Shown here in pieces: positions 28,805 to 30,576 of a stretch of DNA of 30,576 bases (positions are counted from its first letter, which is position 1; each line of letters begins with the position of its first letter). The notes under the pieces are model-generated. The model did not search any database and had not been told where the DNA came from. It saw only the letters and a list, made by a program, of their open reading frames with translations. The stretch is from JBBRSC01 sp038245795. GTDB lineage: Bacteria; Actinomycetota; Acidimicrobiia; Acidimicrobiales; Microtrichaceae. Where the stretch lies: the NCBI GenBank assembly GCA_038245795.1, contig JBBRSC010000004.1:1-30576 (forward strand), given 5' to 3'. Both the position numbers and the translations under genes were made by a program.

Positions 28805-28831
28805 CGCCCGGTCGAAAGAGTAGTCCGGGCG
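28805..28831. repeat. Inverted repeat between the CDF and TetR genes
   Basis: CGCCCGG (28805-28811) and CCGGGCG (28825-28831) pair perfectly around a 13-base spacer. It lies 27 bases before the TetR start and 47 bases after the CDF stop, on the same strand. It could be a terminator for the CDF gene or a TetR operator; the sequence does not decide between them. Confidence 0.5.
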
Positions 28832-28877
28832 GTTCCGACATGACTACGACTCGGCGGTCGTTGACCTGGAAGGGGTA

Positions 28878-29798
28878 TCAGACCTGATCCACCTGACGGA
28901 ACAGGTCAGGCTCGATGTAGATGAGCGTCGCCTCGGGAACGGCGCGACGGATGTCCTGCTCGACGGCATCGATGGCGGAAGCCAGAGCCCCCATGTCCGT
29001 CTGGGAGACGAATGCGATTTTCGTCGCGACCAGGATCTCTTCAGGAGCCACGTGTTCGGTGCGGATATGGATCAGTTGCTGGACTTGGTCGTTGCCATCG
29101 ATCGCTCGGAGGATCTTGTCGAAGTCCTCGGTTGACGCGGCCTCACCGATGAGCAAGCTCTTCATCTCCGTTGCCAACAACACCGCAATGATCCCAAGGA
29201 GTCCGCCAATCACCACGGTGCCGTAGCCGTCAAAGATCGGATCGACCTTCCACGAGAGCATCAGGGCAACGAAGGCGACGACCAGTCCGGCGAGAGCGCC
29301 GATGTCCTCGAGGAGTACTGTCGGCAGTTCCGGGTTCTTCGACGAGCGGACGAAACCGAGCAGTCCGCGCGATCCGCGTAGGGGTCGGGCCTCGCTCAGC
29401 GCCGTTCGGAGCGAGTACCCCTCGAGTCCCATGGCCGCGAGCAGGATGATGATGGCCACCGGGGCCGACTCGATGTCTTGCGGATGTTGGATCTTGTGGA
29501 CCCCTTCGTAGATCGCGAACAACGAGCCGAGGCTGAAGAGCACGAGGGCCACGACAAATGCCCAGAAGAATCGTTCGCGGCCGTACCCGAACTGATGATC
29601 GTCGTCGGCTGAGCGCGTCGCGCGTTGCCTTCCCAACAGGAGCAGTCCCTGATTCCCGGTATCGGCCAGGGAATGCACTGATTCCGCCAGCATCGACGAC
29701 GATCCGGTGATCAGGAATCCGGCGAACTTCGCGACCGCAATTCCCAAGTTCGCTGCGAACGCCGCAACGATGGCCTTGCTACCGCCACTGGCTGACAC
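28878..29798 (-). CDS. Cation diffusion facilitator (CDF) family metal transporter
   Basis: A 306-residue membrane protein with about six membrane segments and a cytosolic C-terminal domain (about 215-306), which exports divalent metal ions by proton exchange. ESVHSLADTGNQ (39-50) gives the first metal site (His42, Asp46). GYGRERFFWAFV (71-82) is a conserved CDF motif. The second site reads VLLEDIGALAGL (161-172), with Glu164/Asp165 instead of the usual HxxxD; this is the form seen in the SLC30A9-like branch. The metal is therefore uncertain (zinc, iron or another). The GTG start has GAGGAGG seven bases upstream. The gene diverges from mutM, 109 bases away. Confidence 0.92.
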   Translation of the reverse strand: MSASGGSKAIVAAFAANLGIAVAKFAGFLITGSSSMLAESVHSLADTGNQGLLLLGRQRATRSADDDHQFGYGRERFFWAFVVALVLFSLGSLFAIYEGVHKIQHPQDIESAPVAIIILLAAMGLEGYSLRTALSEARPLRGSRGLLGFVRSSKNPELPTVLLEDIGALAGLVVAFVALMLSWKVDPIFDGYGTVVIGGLLGIIAVLLATEMKSLLIGEAASTEDFDKILRAIDGNDQVQQLIHIRTEHVAPEEILVATKIAFVSQTDMGALASAIDAVEQDIRRAVPEATLIYIEPDLFRQVDQV

Positions 29799-29907
29799 GA
29801 TGTTGCCTCCTCAGGGGATGTGCGGTCACCCTATCCATTGACGTTGTGTCGATCGCTCGGCGCACGCTCCCCATCCATCCCACGACGATCTGACGCGGAA
29901 CCTGATC

Positions 29908-30576
29908 TTGCCCGAACTTCCCGAAGTCGAAACCATCCGGCGCCAGCTTGATCCGCTGCTCCGCGGGCGCACCATCGACGACGCGTGGGCCTTCGATTCC
30001 GCCAAGTTCACCCCAGCGCTCCGAGCTGTCGACTCGACCATCAGCGCCGTCGGACGACGCGGCAAGTACCTGATTTTCGAATTGGCGACGTCGGCCCGCC
30101 ACGACCCGGGCCATCCGCGATCGGCCGCGGCCGAGCTCATCGTGCATCTCGGGATGACCGGTTCGTTGCGGATCCATGGTTCGGAGGTGCCAGCCGACCC
30201 CTACGCACGCGCCCGATGGACCATGTTGGATGGCGAGACGCTCGAGTTCCGCGACGTGCGACGATTCGGCCGCATAGCGGTCGTCGAACCCGGGGACTAC
30301 GCATCCTTGGCGACGCTCGCCGCACTCGGCGCCGAGCCGGACGACCCGGTCCTCGACACAACGTTCTGGCGGGCGATGAACACCAGTCGACGGCATGTCA
30401 AAACGCACCTCCTGTCACAACGGCCGATCGCAGGGGTCGGAAACATCTACGCCGACGAGGGCCTGTGGCTGGCCGGGATCCACCCGGCCCGCCGTCGTGT
30501 GACCAAGCAGCAGGCAGCGACGTTGTTGGCGGCATTGCGCGAAGTACTCAACGAAGGGATCGAACGTGGCGGCACC
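29908..30576 (+). CDS. mutM: Formamidopyrimidine-DNA glycosylase, N-terminal part (cut by window edge)
   Basis: 223 codons are visible before the right edge. The start is TTG: LPELPEVETI, where the initiator residue is removed and Pro2 (the catalytic N-terminal proline in this family) is followed by Glu3. RRGKYLIFEL carries Lys53 of the beta-hairpin, HLGMTGSL (80-87) and RRFGR (118-122) are DNA-facing motifs, and GVGNIYADEGLW (176-187) is the hallmark of Fpg/Nei enzymes with Asn179. The enzyme excises 8-oxoguanine and formamidopyrimidines in base-excision repair. The zinc finger at the C-terminus lies beyond the window. Fpg is favoured over Nei by PELPEVE and the loop sequences. No clear ribosome-binding site is visible. 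Confidence 0.95.
   Translation, partial: MPELPEVETIRRQLDPLLRGRTIDDAWAFDSAKFTPALRAVDSTISAVGRRGKYLIFELATSARHDPGHPRSAAAELIVHLGMTGSLRIHGSEVPADPYARARWTMLDGETLEFRDVRRFGRIAVVEPGDYASLATLAALGAEPDDPVLDTTFWRAMNTSRRHVKTHLLSQRPIAGVGNIYADEGLWLAGIHPARRRVTKQQAATLLAALREVLNEGIERGGT

Noticed and set aside
1..30576. tRNA, rRNA, CRISPR arrays, insertion sequences, integrase or phage genes
   Set aside because: I looked for cloverleaf-like segments, regular direct repeats and transposase motifs on both strands and saw none I could support.

Overview
The window looks like chromosomal DNA from a high-GC Gram-positive actinobacterium. The signs are very high G+C with strong third-position GC bias, frequent GTG/TTG starts, TANNNT boxes 6-7 bases before some start codons (leaderless-type), WXG100 and FtsK/EccC-type secretion genes, a resuscitation-promoting-factor-like domain, and threonine-run linkers in exported proteins. 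An environmental acidimicrobial lineage (Ilumatobacter-like) would fit, but that is an inference from style; no rRNA or other marker is present. I count 26 protein genes, two of them cut by the window edges. I recognised no tRNA, rRNA, CRISPR array, insertion sequence or phage module, and no stretch over 300 bases lacks a gene.

Left part (1-10,192). A truncated tldD lies divergent from a fluoroacetyl-CoA-thioesterase-like gene. A compact type VII secretion-like locus follows: a WXG100 protein behind a good promoter, a strong hairpin, a second W-x-G protein, a 595-residue protein with a helical N-terminus and beta-rich C-terminus (candidate substrate), and, convergent to them, a 1442-residue FHA-TM-FtsK/SpoIIIE ATPase with one intact and two degenerate motors. 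No other membrane subunit of a known type VII system is visible here. Divergent from the ATPase are a membrane-anchored family 3 glycosidase (NagZ-like) and a coupled lipoprotein of unknown function. The lipoprotein gene ends in an almost perfect 53-base hairpin that contains the stop codons of two convergent genes.

Middle part (10,184-23,401). This holds a minus-strand operon of hydrolase, small monooxygenase-fold protein and hydrolase; then a YbhN/AglD-like flippase-type membrane protein and dxs (isoprenoid precursor synthesis), convergent with an Nfu-type iron-sulfur scaffold gene, again with a hairpin embedding both stops. Next comes a minus-strand run: an OafA-like acyltransferase with a C-terminal SGNH domain, then a large secreted alpha/beta hydrolase, an ABC-F ATPase and an SDR oxidoreductase. 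The last three overlap by GTGA and must be co-transcribed. A crotonase-family gene diverges from the acyltransferase.

Right part (23,406-30,576). This holds a second large hydrolase, a lipoprotein paralogous to the first; an exported coiled-coil protein with an Rpf/transglycosylase-like domain; a ParA-family ATPase overlapping a small tail-anchored protein, with no ParB; a TetR regulator; a cation diffusion facilitator; and the start of mutM/fpg with a TTG start. Most genes are housekeeping or catabolic. The parts most worth a second look are the reduced secretion locus, the stop-codon-embedding terminators, the paralogous hydrolase pair and the ParA/small-membrane-protein pair.
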